This document shows positions 39,087 to 47,161 of a DNA stretch of 64,000 nucleotides, piece by piece (positions within the stretch are counted from its first letter, which is position 1; each line of letters begins with the position of its first letter). The DNA is from Prolixibacter sp. NT017 (lineage in GTDB: Bacteria > Bacteroidota > Bacteroidia > Bacteroidales > Prolixibacteraceae), in contig NZ_BLAV01000001.1 in assembly GCF_009617875.1 (NCBI RefSeq), positions 1,364,001 through 1,428,000 of the forward strand. Reading direction: 5' to 3'. The translations under genes were made by a program, and so were the position numbers. Under the pieces are notes generated by a model. That model worked only from the letters and a program-made list of their open reading frames with translations, was not told the DNA's origin and made no database searches.

Positions 39087-40088
39087 TTATTTATATTCAA
39101 TTAGATAATCAGTCATTAAATTATATTTTAAAAAAGTTTCAGACACCTTAATCAATCGTTCCTTAGAATCATAATAGAACTTGTATTTGTACTCGTTTGT
39201 ATAGTTTTTCTCAAGCATTTTTTGAGTATACATTGGAGGCGGAGGTGGTAGTTCTGAACCTTTATTTTTCCGGTATTTTCGCTTCACATTTCTTGATTTT
39301 CTTACTTCGCCAATCAGTTTTCCAGATTTGTCATATTCATAACCATAAGCCCAGTTATCACCAGATGCATTCCAAATCTCTTTTAGAATCTTTTTTGAAT
39401 CTGAGTTGTAAGTTATTTTATATCGGTCAATATCGTCTCCGCATTGATGAATGCCTTCCGTTTCATAGTTTGTCAGATTATTTAAAGAATCGTATTTATA
39501 AATCCTTTCAAATTCAGCAATCCCATTTGGAGCAAATGTTACTTTAACACGATTTCCTGATTTGTCATATAAGTAATCCCAATCAATAAAATGTCTAATT
39601 GAATCTTTTGATGTGTTATAAAAATTGATTCTCTCTTTACTTATTAATCCTAAATCATTGTAGGAGTATTTTTCACGTTCAAATTCGTTATAAGTAAAAT
39701 CCTCAGTTCCTTTGCTTGATAATCTGCCTATTGAATCAAAATCATAAGTATACTTGAAAAGCCTCAATGTATCACCATTCTCATTTTCATATCGCCGACT
39801 GATTAGCAGTGTGTCAGAAATATCATATTCAAAAATTTCTTTTTCAATATCGTCTAATGGGTCATAAAGAAAATTGCAATATTCCACTTTTCTAAGAACT
39901 AAGCCTTTATTATTTAAGTCGATTTTTTCTACAAGAATTTTTTTGTCGTTTTTAAGTACAAAAAGCTTGATGGTTTTGATTTCTGTATTTTTAAAATCGG
40001 CAAAGTTTATCCAATCAGAAATAGTCTTTTGTCCCATTGATAGTAATGGAATCAAAGAGAATATTAATATGCAAATCTTTTTACTCAT
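39087..40088 (-). CDS. Secreted YD/RHS-repeat-like protein, cassette gene
   Basis: A 333-residue protein with a signal peptide (ends PLLSMGQ) and several degenerate YD-type repeats (YTYDFDSIGRL, YLYDKSGNRVKV, YKYDSLNNLTNY, YEYDKSGKLIGE, YYDSKERLIKV). They resemble the strand-turn units of RHS/YD proteins and of related small secreted Bacteroidota proteins. A proline run (PPPPP) sits near residue 284. The gene is clearly more AT-rich than the flanking chromosome. Its stop codon abuts attC-like element 1 and its start lies ~45 nt from the core of element 2, the compact layout of an integron cassette. Function unknown. Confidence 0.7.
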   Translation of the reverse strand: MSKKICILIFSLIPLLSMGQKTISDWINFADFKNTEIKTIKLFVLKNDKKILVEKIDLNNKGLVLRKVEYCNFLYDPLDDIEKEIFEYDISDTLLISRRYENENGDTLRLFKYTYDFDSIGRLSSKGTEDFTYNEFEREKYSYNDLGLISKERINFYNTSKDSIRHFIDWDYLYDKSGNRVKVTFAPNGIAEFERIYKYDSLNNLTNYETEGIHQCGDDIDRYKITYNSDSKKILKEIWNASGDNWAYGYEYDKSGKLIGEVRKSRNVKRKYRKNKGSELPPPPPMYTQKMLEKNYTNEYKYKFYYDSKERLIKVSETFLKYNLMTDYLIEYK

Positions 40089-40129
40089 CGTTTTTGCCTG
40101 TTAACACACTCTGTTTTTTAATAACCGCT

Positions 40130-40254
40130 AACGGTCACTTGTATGTGGTCGGGCGGGATTTCCAACAGAAATCCTGTCAGACCCGCAGGAAAGTGGGCAC
40201 GAGGTCTGACTTGTCAGACCGCTAAAACCCCCGCCTGCCATATTACAAAATGTT
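40130..40254 (-). repeat. attC-like recombination-site element 2 (125 bp)
   Basis: Bounded by AAC (40130-40132) and GTT (40252-40254); near-identical twin of 38954-39078. On the minus strand its left core (AGCGCTAAC) belongs to the cassette at 40267-40863, and its right core (GTTAGCGGTT) to the cassette at 39087-40132. Confidence 0.6.
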
Positions 40255-40266
40255 AGCGCTAGTATT

Positions 40267-40842
40267 TTATATTCCATTTTTAATTCTTGTATTCAATTCC
40301 TTTTCGAAATAAGCGACACTTTTTGTAGTGCTGATTTTTTTCAAACTATCAACCAACTTTTTGCAATTTGTTTTGAGTTCATCCTCGGAATAAGCGAAAT
40401 ACATGTCATAAAAAGTAAAGTCAGCCCATTTTCGGATTTGTTCCTCGCTTAATTTGTCAATGTGATTTATAAATTCAGTCGGTCTCTTTTCAATGAATTT
40501 CCTTGTATATGAACCTACTGTTTCTGCGAGTGCTCCGTCAGCGTCATTGATTATTTTCTCAGATACCTTTAAAAAGAATTCAAGGTCATTTTCTTTACAT
40601 CTAGAAATCGTATCTAACAAGGCGAACGTTACAAAATTGTCAGAAGGATAAATGCTGTCATTTAAAATTAATTCTCCAACTTGTTTTATCGGCAAGTCTG
40701 ATAAATAATAGAAATTGTCTGGATTTCTCAAAGTGTCAGTTTCTGTTTGCTGATTAATTGAAAAATTAAACTCAAATTTCTCGTTTGCATGACTAATGAC
40801 AGAGAATGAGATTATTATAATTATGAGAGACAGTTGTTTCAT
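40267..40842 (-). CDS. Hypothetical secreted protein, cassette gene
   Basis: A 191-residue protein with a signal peptide (hydrophobic IIIIISFSVISHA, cleavage near residue 19) and a helical mature part. It has no recognised family. The gene is AT-rich. The start codon is 18 nt from a GTTAGCGCTA core (minus strand, 40863-40854), and the stop is 3 nt from the complementary TAGCGCTAAC at 40261-40252. The gene thus fills a self-complementary cassette almost completely. Function unknown. Confidence 0.65.
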   Translation of the reverse strand: MKQLSLIIIIISFSVISHANEKFEFNFSINQQTETDTLRNPDNFYYLSDLPIKQVGELILNDSIYPSDNFVTFALLDTISRCKENDLEFFLKVSEKIINDADGALAETVGSYTRKFIEKRPTEFINHIDKLSEEQIRKWADFTFYDMYFAYSEDELKTNCKKLVDSLKKISTTKSVAYFEKELNTRIKNGI

Positions 40843-41377
40843 TTTTCCAATATTAGCGCTAACTAGTTTATATGTCTACTAAAACTACCATATATTTCCC
40901 ATACGGGAGTGTTATGTGCACCTTTGGTATCTGATGTTTAAAATTAACCAGGAGAAAGTCGTTTTCATTTGTCGGTCATTTTAGTGTTTCCAATGTAATT
41001 AATTTCTTTCGAAATCGTATTTTGGGCTGTTCCAAAACAGCTGGAAATGAGGTTGCCCAATTTCCGTTCGCATATCAGATCCGACCGTTCACATACCAGA
41101 TCCGTACGTTCATCAAAAAGATCGGCATGTTCGTCAAAAAAATTGGGATAGGTTAATTTTCTAATTTATATTCAGTACACGGTTTTGCGGAGACAGATAA
41201 AATCAGCAGGAATTTAGTGGAGAATGAAACGCGGGATGGATGAACCGTTACAGCGTTCATTGACCGGCCAACCCCGGAACGGATAAGCTGCATGTTGGCA
41301 CTTTGCCCGGCTATACTGCGGTTTCGCGGCGTCCGGATGAAATCGAATATCCGCTTCGGCATCGAAAAAAGGGGCTG
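40843..41377. other. Non-coding region left of the 41-bp array
   Basis: It holds the core site TTAGCGCTAA (40853-40862), a TCCC-GTAT-GGGA hairpin near 40898-40909, and the 21-bp repeats at 41065-41148. From 41150 to 41377 no convincing gene or signal is seen. The last 41 bases (41337-41377) may be a decayed unit of the array that follows. Confidence 0.5.
41065..41148. repeat. 21-bp tandem repeat, four units
   Basis: Units start at 41065, 41086, 41107 and 41128. The first two share CGTTC-RCATA-CAGATCCG; the last two share GTTC-TCAAAAA. Because 21 bp is seven codons, the array could be a relic of a heptad-repeat coding sequence: one minus-strand frame reads FFDEHADLFDERTDLVCER and onward. No start codon is present for it. 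Confidence 0.75.
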
Positions 41378-41608
41378 TTGAAAATTTCAACGACAAGAAA
41401 TGGCGCCAAATGGACCCGTTGAAAATTTCAGCGAGGTGAAATGGCCACAAAAGAGCGAATTGAAAATTTCAACGGCATGAAATCGTCAGAAATTACCCAA
41501 TTGAAAATTTCAGCGACATGAATCGGTCAGAAATTACCCAATTGAAAATTTCAACAGCATGAAATGGCGACGTGGGGACCTCCTGAAAATTTCAACAACA
41601 AAAAATAA
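41378..41608. repeat. 41-bp tandem repeat array, six units, each with a TTGAAAATTTCAA palindrome
   Basis: Units start at 41378, 41419, 41460, 41501, 41542 and 41583, an exact 41-bp period. The first ~25 bases are conserved (TTGAAAATTTCAACGGCATG, then AAAT) and the last ~16 vary. Units 3 and 4 also share the variable part (GTCAGAAATTACCCAA). The last unit is partial and ends 40 nt before the DUF6261 start. 41 is not a multiple of three, so the array is not a coding repeat. The palindrome looks like a protein-binding or RNA-hairpin unit. Confidence 0.9.
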
Positions 41609-41649
41609 ACACTAAACAAACTATATCACTTTTCTAAAACGCTAAAATT

Positions 41650-42396
41650 ATGGATGAAAAACAGTTTTCGACATTGTATGTTGCCCGTTTGAAGATTAAC
41701 GACCTGTATTCGCTCAACAATTCGACCATCGGGCGTGCCAGACTCGTAGCAGCAGGTTTTGGTGCCGTGGCCGCGGCTGCTTTTACCAAACTTGAAACCA
41801 ATAACGCCGCGATGGGCGCACAGATGAATAAATCGGGCCAGAACGATGTGAGCAAGCAACTGGCTAACCTGGATGCCGACCGCGACGACCGGTTTGCCGA
41901 AATCAAGCGAAACATTTCCACCGCTCTGAAGGGCCGCGATGAAGCGAAAAAGACGGCGGCTCAAAACCTGAAGAGCTTTTTTAAGCCTTACTGGAATGTC
42001 AATACAAAGCCGATGAACACCGAAACCGGTGTATTCATGGAAATGCTGGAGAAATACAACGCCAACGAGGCCCTCAAAGCCGATGCGGCTACCATCGGGA
42101 TAGCCGATATGCTCACCGGCCTGGAAACAGCTAACACGGCATTCAACACGCTTTATGAAGACCGCGACGACGTGGATGCCGAAAACGGGCCGTCGGCTAC
42201 CAGTTTGAAGAGCGCGGCAGCCAAGAGCTACGAGCAGTTTTGTACGGCTATTGAGCAGGCGGTGAACTTCACCCCCTCGGATGTGCTGACAAAGTTGTTT
42301 GGACAAATGGACGAGCTCCGGAAGACCTATGCCGAGCTGAACGGCCGGAAAAGCGACGATGGAGATGCCTCTGACGAAACTACCGAAACGGAATAA
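41650..42396 (+). CDS. DUF6261-family protein
   Basis: A 248-residue, largely helical cytosolic protein with no signal peptide. Visible features are an N-terminal LYVARLKINDLYSLNNSTIG segment, an alanine-rich centre, the LANLDADRDDRFAEIKRNIS stretch typical of these proteins, and a low-complexity acidic tail (DDGDASDETTETE). I place it in DUF6261 by overall resemblance, with no known function. It sits directly behind the 41-bp array and is followed by a strong terminator, so array and gene form one unit. Confidence 0.65.
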   Translation: MDEKQFSTLYVARLKINDLYSLNNSTIGRARLVAAGFGAVAAAAFTKLETNNAAMGAQMNKSGQNDVSKQLANLDADRDDRFAEIKRNISTALKGRDEAKKTAAQNLKSFFKPYWNVNTKPMNTETGVFMEMLEKYNANEALKADAATIGIADMLTGLETANTAFNTLYEDRDDVDAENGPSATSLKSAAAKSYEQFCTAIEQAVNFTPSDVLTKLFGQMDELRKTYAELNGRKSDDGDASDETTETE

Positions 42397-42442
42397 ACGA
42401 ACCGGCAATCCAGTTGGGAATTTGGAAAATGGGCCGCAGGCA

Positions 42443-42481
42443 AACCTGCCAGGGATAATAAACCTGGCAGGTTTTTTTTTG
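42443..42481 (+). terminator. Intrinsic terminator after the DUF6261 gene
   Basis: A perfect 11-bp stem (AACCTGCCAGG at 42443-42453 with CCTGGCAGGTT at 42463-42473) is followed by eight further T residues. Confidence 0.92.
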
Positions 42482-42539
42482 TGACCCTGTCGGTGGTTGG
42501 AAACCCCGACAGTGGTATTCGACTGCAGCGATTCCAATG

Positions 42540-42749
42540 AGCCTGTAAGGCTCCAATTCTATAGCTTGGGGCAACGCCCCAAGTCAAATGTTCATGCGAA
42601 ACAAGAACGAAGCCTGAAGGGCTTCGACTATCATTTTTCCCATTGGATTGCAATCATGAAGTGTGCCAGCCCTACAGGCTGGTGATACCGCTATGGCGCC
42701 TGTCCTTGGGGCGTTGCCCCAAGTTTTGGAATGCCAGGCTTTCAGCCTG
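42540..42749. repeat. Dispersed multi-hairpin element B, copy 2
   Basis: Contains AGCCTGTAAGGCT, CTTGGGGCAACGCCCCAAG, GAAGCCTGAAGGGCTTC, GCCAGCCCTACAGGCTGG, CTTGGGGCGTTGCCCCAAG and AGGCTTTCAGCCT in the same order as copy 1 at 37073-37292. It fills most of the gap between the DUF6261 terminator and the next gene. Confidence 0.8.
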
Positions 42750-42812
42750 TATTTCGATAGCCTGACAGCGTCGACAGACCTGTCAGCGTATTGAGGGCGA
42801 TTTTTAGAAAAA

Positions 42813-43322
42813 CTATTCTTTGCTTACATCCCTCACCAATATCTGGTCAAAATCGTCCCACGGAAAACTTAGCTCCATAGCCGTACAAGGGCCGCAAACA
42901 AAATGAACGGAATCGTTCTTTTGGAATTTGAAGCTGATTTTATAGGAATATTTCAAGCTATCGGGAAAAAAGTGTGGTCCACAGTTGCTCCCGTCATAAT
43001 CCGGGGAAAGAAGTTCTTCGGGGATCGCATACAGGCTGTCGGATAACCCAAAGGTATAAAAATCCATTGGCCATTCCGAATTGGCATTCCCGCTGTTCTC
43101 AAGCAAAATGCAATAAGCCCTGGCGGTTTGGTTCCCCGTTGCCTGTCCGTTTTCGATATCTGTTTCGTCACAAATAAATGACCCGACGATGTATCCGGTT
43201 ACAGGCCCGGAATATGCCGTGTCGCTTTTTTCATCTCCGTTGTTATGACTCTTTTCACATCCGGTGTTTATGATGCTCAACAGAAAAAGCAAGAGACTGA
43301 TTTTTGCTAGTGTTGTTTTCAT
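42813..43322 (-). CDS. Hypothetical lipoprotein
   Basis: A 169-residue secreted protein with a lipobox (SIINTGC, Cys22). The mature part has several Cys (FICDET, YCILLE, NCGPHFF, FVCGPCT) and no recognised family. The ATG at 43322 lies within a 4-nt overlap with the stop of the preceding lipoprotein gene; an upstream non-ATG extension would run into that gene. Signal sequences and size suggest the two are divergent paralogues or at least a functional pair. Confidence 0.7.
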   Translation of the reverse strand: MKTTLAKISLLLFLLSIINTGCEKSHNNGDEKSDTAYSGPVTGYIVGSFICDETDIENGQATGNQTARAYCILLENSGNANSEWPMDFYTFGLSDSLYAIPEELLSPDYDGSNCGPHFFPDSLKYSYKISFKFQKNDSVHFVCGPCTAMELSFPWDDFDQILVRDVSKE

Positions 43323-43780
43323 TGGTAACTGATGATTTTGGTAATGATATAACGCTTGGCCGATGGTGGGCCAACAAGAGTGTAGCAAGGTGCAGGAGGA
43401 TTCGGCGAAAACAGATAGGGATCTTGTCTTTCCTCTTCTGTTAATTCTCGGTAGGTAAAATATAGTTTCGTTCCGATGGTTTGAGGAACAGAATCGGGAA
43501 TACCGATTTTAGAGAAATATGGTACGCCAATTGCATTTTGATAGGTCAATGGTTTCGTGTCTTCCTCTAATGTGTTGAATGTTCCTGCTGTTCCGATTCC
43601 CTGTGGATTGTCTACTTCTATTAAAACAACTTCGCCATAACATTGGGTGGTAACATCGATAATGGTTCCTTTAGCATGATTCAAGGGAAGTTTTTCCGGT
43701 TCGTTGTTTTTATCACATCCTGCCCAAATCATGCTTAAAAGGAAAAGCGGCAGGAGGATTTTTAGCGTGGTTCGTTTCAT
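43319..43780 (-). CDS. Hypothetical lipoprotein
   Basis: A 153-residue protein with a lipobox (LSMIWAGC, Cys22) followed by an Ig-like or beta-rich mature domain (GTIIDVTTQCYGEVVLIEVDNPQG, KLYFTYRELTEEE, APCYTLVGPP). No family recognised. First of a two-gene unit; the stop overlaps the start of the second lipoprotein by 4 nt. Confidence 0.7.
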   Translation of the reverse strand: MKRTTLKILLPLFLLSMIWAGCDKNNEPEKLPLNHAKGTIIDVTTQCYGEVVLIEVDNPQGIGTAGTFNTLEEDTKPLTYQNAIGVPYFSKIGIPDSVPQTIGTKLYFTYRELTEEERQDPYLFSPNPPAPCYTLVGPPSAKRYIITKIISYQ

Positions 43781-43913
43781 GGTTCATCGGTCAGGTTATA
43801 TATGGGGCAGATGACTAGAGGACTTAATTGGTTGCAGCGATATTGGTGTTATGGAACATCAGGTTTGCATCAGGGGACATTCTTTTTGCCCGATTTTCGC
43901 AACCCGAAATTAA

Positions 43914-45215
43914 CTACAGTTTGTCGAACCACTCTTCCAACGAGTCGATCGCTTTCATCATCTTGCTGCAGTAGGTGCGGAGGAAGGCCTCGTCGAGTTC
44001 TTTATCGTGGTATTCAATCATCGCTTTGTTAAGCACCAACTCGCCGTCAAAATCGACATAAGCCATCCGGCAGGTGAGTTCCTCGGTTTGCCGCCCGAAA
44101 TCGATTCCCGGCAGGATAGCGATGCCGGTTTCCTGCAACAGGGCTTCACATAATTCGAACGAGGTGAGGATTCCTTTTACCGCCAGCTTTTCACGGTAGT
44201 AATTAAAGTTGGGAAACAGGTAAAAAGCCCCTTTCGGTGAAGGCATGGTAATGTGTTTGGCTTTGAGCCGGTCGGCCATATAATTGCCCAGGGTTTTCAG
44301 AATCCTTCGCGAATGATGGAGGTATTCGTCAATTTCCGGGTGGTCCTGGAAAGCGGTAATCGCGGCGTATTGAATCGGTGCACTGGTGGACGTGAAGGTT
44401 TCGCTGGCGACAATGGCCATGGCATCCTGCAGCCACCGCAGATTCTCTGGAAAAGTAAAGGTTCCCAGACGCCACCCGCCGGCTCCGGCCCATTTACTCA
44501 GTCCGCTACTGACAATGGTTCCTTCGGGATAGAATTGGGCAATGGAAACATGATTGCCCGAATGGTCGAGTAAGCCGTAAATCTCGTCCGATACGAGGAT
44601 GATGTTGTATTTGCGGGCTACTTCAGCCAGTTTCTTTAAACGTGTAACCGGATAAGTCGATCCGGTCGGGTTGGAGGGATAATTCAGGATAACCACGCGC
44701 GGCCGGTCTGGATCGTTCCGGCAAATCAGGTCGAGCTTTTCGGGACTTAAACGCCAGTCATTCACTTCGGAGGTAGGAATCCAGCTCACATGGCGTCCGA
44801 CAATTCGTGCCTGGGGCGAATAGGAAACCCAGCTGGGCGTTGGGATGATGAGTTCGCCATAGTAAACTAATTGCAGGATGAAAATCAATTCTTTCGAGCC
44901 CGGCCCGACGATAATATCTTCCGGCGAGCATTGGATGCGCTGGTGTTTGAAATTGAATTCCGCAACGGCCTCGCGGAGTTTCATCAGGCCTCTTACAGGG
45001 AGGTAATCCTTCTGGTGAGCATTCCGCCGTAAGGCTTCCTGAACTCTTTCAGGAACAGGGAATGGCGATTGGCCCAATCCCAGTTTGTAAACGGTGGAGC
45101 CCTGTTTGATGAGGTCGTTACTGCGCTCGTTGATGAGCAGGGTAGCAGATTGATTTAATCCCCGAACATTCAGATTCAGGTTGACAAAATGATTGCTTTT
45201 ACGAACACCGGCCAT
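43914..45215 (-). CDS. Class I/II pyridoxal-phosphate aminotransferase
   Basis: A 433-residue fold-type I PLP enzyme. It has the substrate/PLP motifs LGLGQSPFPVPERV and LNYPSNPTGSTYP (Asn of the PLP pocket), VSDEIYGLL, the Schiff-base Lys241 in SGLSKWAGAGGWRLG, and Arg in the C-terminal CRMAYVDFDG. It resembles aspartate/aromatic aminotransferases (AspB-like), but amino-donor specificity cannot be read. It is 124 nt downstream of the hydrolase gene and probably transcribed on its own. Confidence 0.88.
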   Translation of the reverse strand: MAGVRKSNHFVNLNLNVRGLNQSATLLINERSNDLIKQGSTVYKLGLGQSPFPVPERVQEALRRNAHQKDYLPVRGLMKLREAVAEFNFKHQRIQCSPEDIIVGPGSKELIFILQLVYYGELIIPTPSWVSYSPQARIVGRHVSWIPTSEVNDWRLSPEKLDLICRNDPDRPRVVILNYPSNPTGSTYPVTRLKKLAEVARKYNIILVSDEIYGLLDHSGNHVSIAQFYPEGTIVSSGLSKWAGAGGWRLGTFTFPENLRWLQDAMAIVASETFTSTSAPIQYAAITAFQDHPEIDEYLHHSRRILKTLGNYMADRLKAKHITMPSPKGAFYLFPNFNYYREKLAVKGILTSFELCEALLQETGIAILPGIDFGRQTEELTCRMAYVDFDGELVLNKAMIEYHDKELDEAFLRTYCSKMMKAIDSLEEWFDKL

Positions 45216-45339
45216 GACTGTTGGTTTTTTATTCTCTTCGGTTATGAAACCAAACAGTTAAGTTACAATGCTTCGGGCGAAATTACACGCAAAGAAGCAA
45301 TGAATTCGAAAAGCCGGAAAAACAAACGGGCTATACTCG

Positions 45340-46293
45340 TCAGTGCTTAATGAACTGCACCAGGTCGTTCATCAAACCTGCTTTCAACGGGAAATCCGGA
45401 CTCCGGTAAGTAGCCAGGTTATGTTGCTGATCGTTGTCCGATTCCTTCAGCACATGGTTCATGTTGTCGATGATATCCAGTTGGGCATCCGGTTTGGCGG
45501 CTTTTAATAACCGGGCATCGCTCACCGGAACCTGCAGGTCGGTGGTTCCCTGGATAATCAGCACGGGCATTTTCAGTTTCGCAATTTCTTTAGCCGGATT
45601 GTATTTCATGTGGGAAATCATATATGGCTGAACTGAGGGCCTGTAAAGTGTATTCAGCGCCGGGGGAACATTGGCAACAGTTTTGCCCGCTTTCAGACTG
45701 TCGAGGATATTATCCGATTCGCTGAGCAACTGAGGAGGTAACTTGTTGGACAGTTGTTCGCGCAGAATTTCGTCCATTGGGCGGCCCGGTCCCGAAACAG
45801 AGATGTATCCGGCGACCTTGTTTTTTTCGGCGGCCAACATGCCAATCAGGGAACCCTCGCTGTGTCCGAGCAAATAAATCTTCGAGAAACGCTTATCTGC
45901 TTTTAGTTCCGTTATCCAATCAACCACATCCTGCACATAGGTGTCGAACCGGATGGAATTCTCATCAGGCATGGCAGCTTTGCTTTCGCCGATTCCCCGT
46001 TTGTCGTAACGCAGCGAAGCAATCTTATTTTTTGCCAGTCCTTCAGCCAACATTTTGTAGACATCCGTATGAAGGCCAATTGGCGAGTTGCCATTCCGGT
46101 CGGTAGGGCCGGAACCGGGAATGATAATAACGACCGGCATCGGTTTTTCCTGTTGAGGTACGGTCAGGGTTCCGGCAATATTCCCGGTGGATGTTCTTAG
46201 TATCATTTCCGATTCGGAAGTATCAGCTTTGCTTTGTGCAAAAGAACCAGTATATGCTAAGGTTAGAATAAGCAGAGGGAGTAGTTTTTTCAT
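45340..46293 (-). CDS. Exported alpha/beta hydrolase
   Basis: A 317-residue serine hydrolase with a signal peptide (ends YTGSFAQ). The oxyanion region VVIIPGSGPTDRNG, the nucleophile elbow GHSEGSLIG, an acid residue in the TDLQVPVSDARLL region and the catalytic His in NMNHVLKES are all present. It belongs to the DUF/peptidase S9-like esterase group common in Bacteroidota; the substrate is unknown. It begins 9 nt after the small DUF5808 gene, so it is probably the last gene of that operon. Confidence 0.87.
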   Translation of the reverse strand: MKKLLPLLILTLAYTGSFAQSKADTSESEMILRTSTGNIAGTLTVPQQEKPMPVVIIIPGSGPTDRNGNSPIGLHTDVYKMLAEGLAKNKIASLRYDKRGIGESKAAMPDENSIRFDTYVQDVVDWITELKADKRFSKIYLLGHSEGSLIGMLAAEKNKVAGYISVSGPGRPMDEILREQLSNKLPPQLLSESDNILDSLKAGKTVANVPPALNTLYRPSVQPYMISHMKYNPAKEIAKLKMPVLIIQGTTDLQVPVSDARLLKAAKPDAQLDIIDNMNHVLKESDNDQQHNLATYRSPDFPLKAGLMNDLVQFIKH

Positions 46294-46302
46294 GGCGTTC
46301 GA

Positions 46303-46521
46303 TTATTTTAGATAGCTTGCTGCCACCATAATCAGGATGACGGCGACAATGATGATATAGGCGTAGGGACTGGCAAAATTAAACGTGTATCCTCGTGCGG
46401 GATTGTACTTGGGAACAACAAGTCGCGGGTCTTTTCGATTGACATAAAACGGACCTCTCCAATTGTTCGGGTCTTTGCTCATGGTGTTGAGGTATTCGTC
46501 TTCTCGTCTTTTCTTTTTCAT
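46303..46521 (-). CDS. DUF5808-type small membrane protein
   Basis: A 72-residue protein with a basic N-terminus (MKKKRREDEYL), the DUF5808-type motif NWRGPFYVNRKDPRLVVPKYNPARGYTFNFA (conserved residues spread across 20-50) and one C-terminal membrane helix (YAYIIIVAVILIMVAASYL). The ATG at 46521 is chosen because the longer frame overlaps the upstream membrane gene with non-family sequence. Function unknown. Confidence 0.72.
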   Translation of the reverse strand: MKKKRREDEYLNTMSKDPNNWRGPFYVNRKDPRLVVPKYNPARGYTFNFASPYAYIIIVAVILIMVAASYLK

Positions 46522-46561
46522 GGTAATGTATGTTTTAAGGGCTATTGGTTTACATCGTGTA

Positions 46562-47161
46562 TTATCTGGTGACCAGGCTGAGATAATATCTCGAAAGAAA
46601 TAAGGTTGCGACCGTCGAAATGATGACAGCAACAATGAAAAGTGGCACGGCTTTTCCTCCTTTCACATTGGCTGAAACTCTGAAAGCATTGTACATGAGG
46701 ATAATGGTCCAAATGGAAAGAAAAAGAGATAGTATCATTAGGAATACAACCAAAACGACATCGGTGGAAGTTAAATCTATAGGTTCTCCCTGGTGAAAAC
46801 GGGTGTATAAGATGTAGCGGCCAAATTTGTGCATGACACTAAAAAAGCCGGTGACAGCAGCCAAAAAGTATGGAGCACGCGCCAATGCCTGGGTTCCGAA
46901 GATATCAACCATCCGCACGGAGGATGATGAGAAAATAAGCGCCAGTAGATACAACACTACAGAAATGACCAGCCAGTTGGTGAAAACCTGCGCTACGAAA
47001 TACCAAAGGGGAAATGCAGGGGAAAGTTTAATGGAAATTAGGTCAGGAAAATGCGTATGGCTGAAATATCCTGTGATGGCTGTCAGTAAAAGAACAACTA
47101 TTCCTGCCAGTAATGACTTGCCACCGGCGATGTATCGGAATGGATTGAGGAATTTGTTCAT
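46562..47161 (-). CDS. Yip1-family integral membrane protein
   Basis: A 199-residue polytopic protein with about five helices and the Yip1-like pattern GGKSLLAGIVVLL...FGTQALARAPYFLAAV. Bacterial Yip1-domain proteins have no defined role. Its ATG overlaps the stop of the DUF2089 gene by 4 nt, so it is translationally coupled. Confidence 0.72.
   Translation of the reverse strand: MNKFLNPFRYIAGGKSLLAGIVVLLLTAITGYFSHTHFPDLISIKLSPAFPLWYFVAQVFTNWLVISVVLYLLALIFSSSSVRMVDIFGTQALARAPYFLAAVTGFFSVMHKFGRYILYTRFHQGEPIDLTSTDVVLVVFLMILSLFLSIWTIILMYNAFRVSANVKGGKAVPLFIVAVIISTVATLFLSRYYLSLVTR

Noticed and set aside
38954..40254. Terminal inverted repeats of an insertion sequence
   Set aside because: The two 125-bp elements are direct, not inverted, copies, and the gene between them is not a transposase.
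41378..41608. CRISPR array
   Set aside because: The period is regular, but the variable part is only ~16 nt, two adjacent 'spacers' are nearly identical, and no cas gene is nearby. It is a tandem repeat array.
41626..42537. A 303-residue minus-strand frame over the DUF6261 gene
   Set aside because: It is antisense to a protein-like gene with a good start and terminator, and its translation has no family features.
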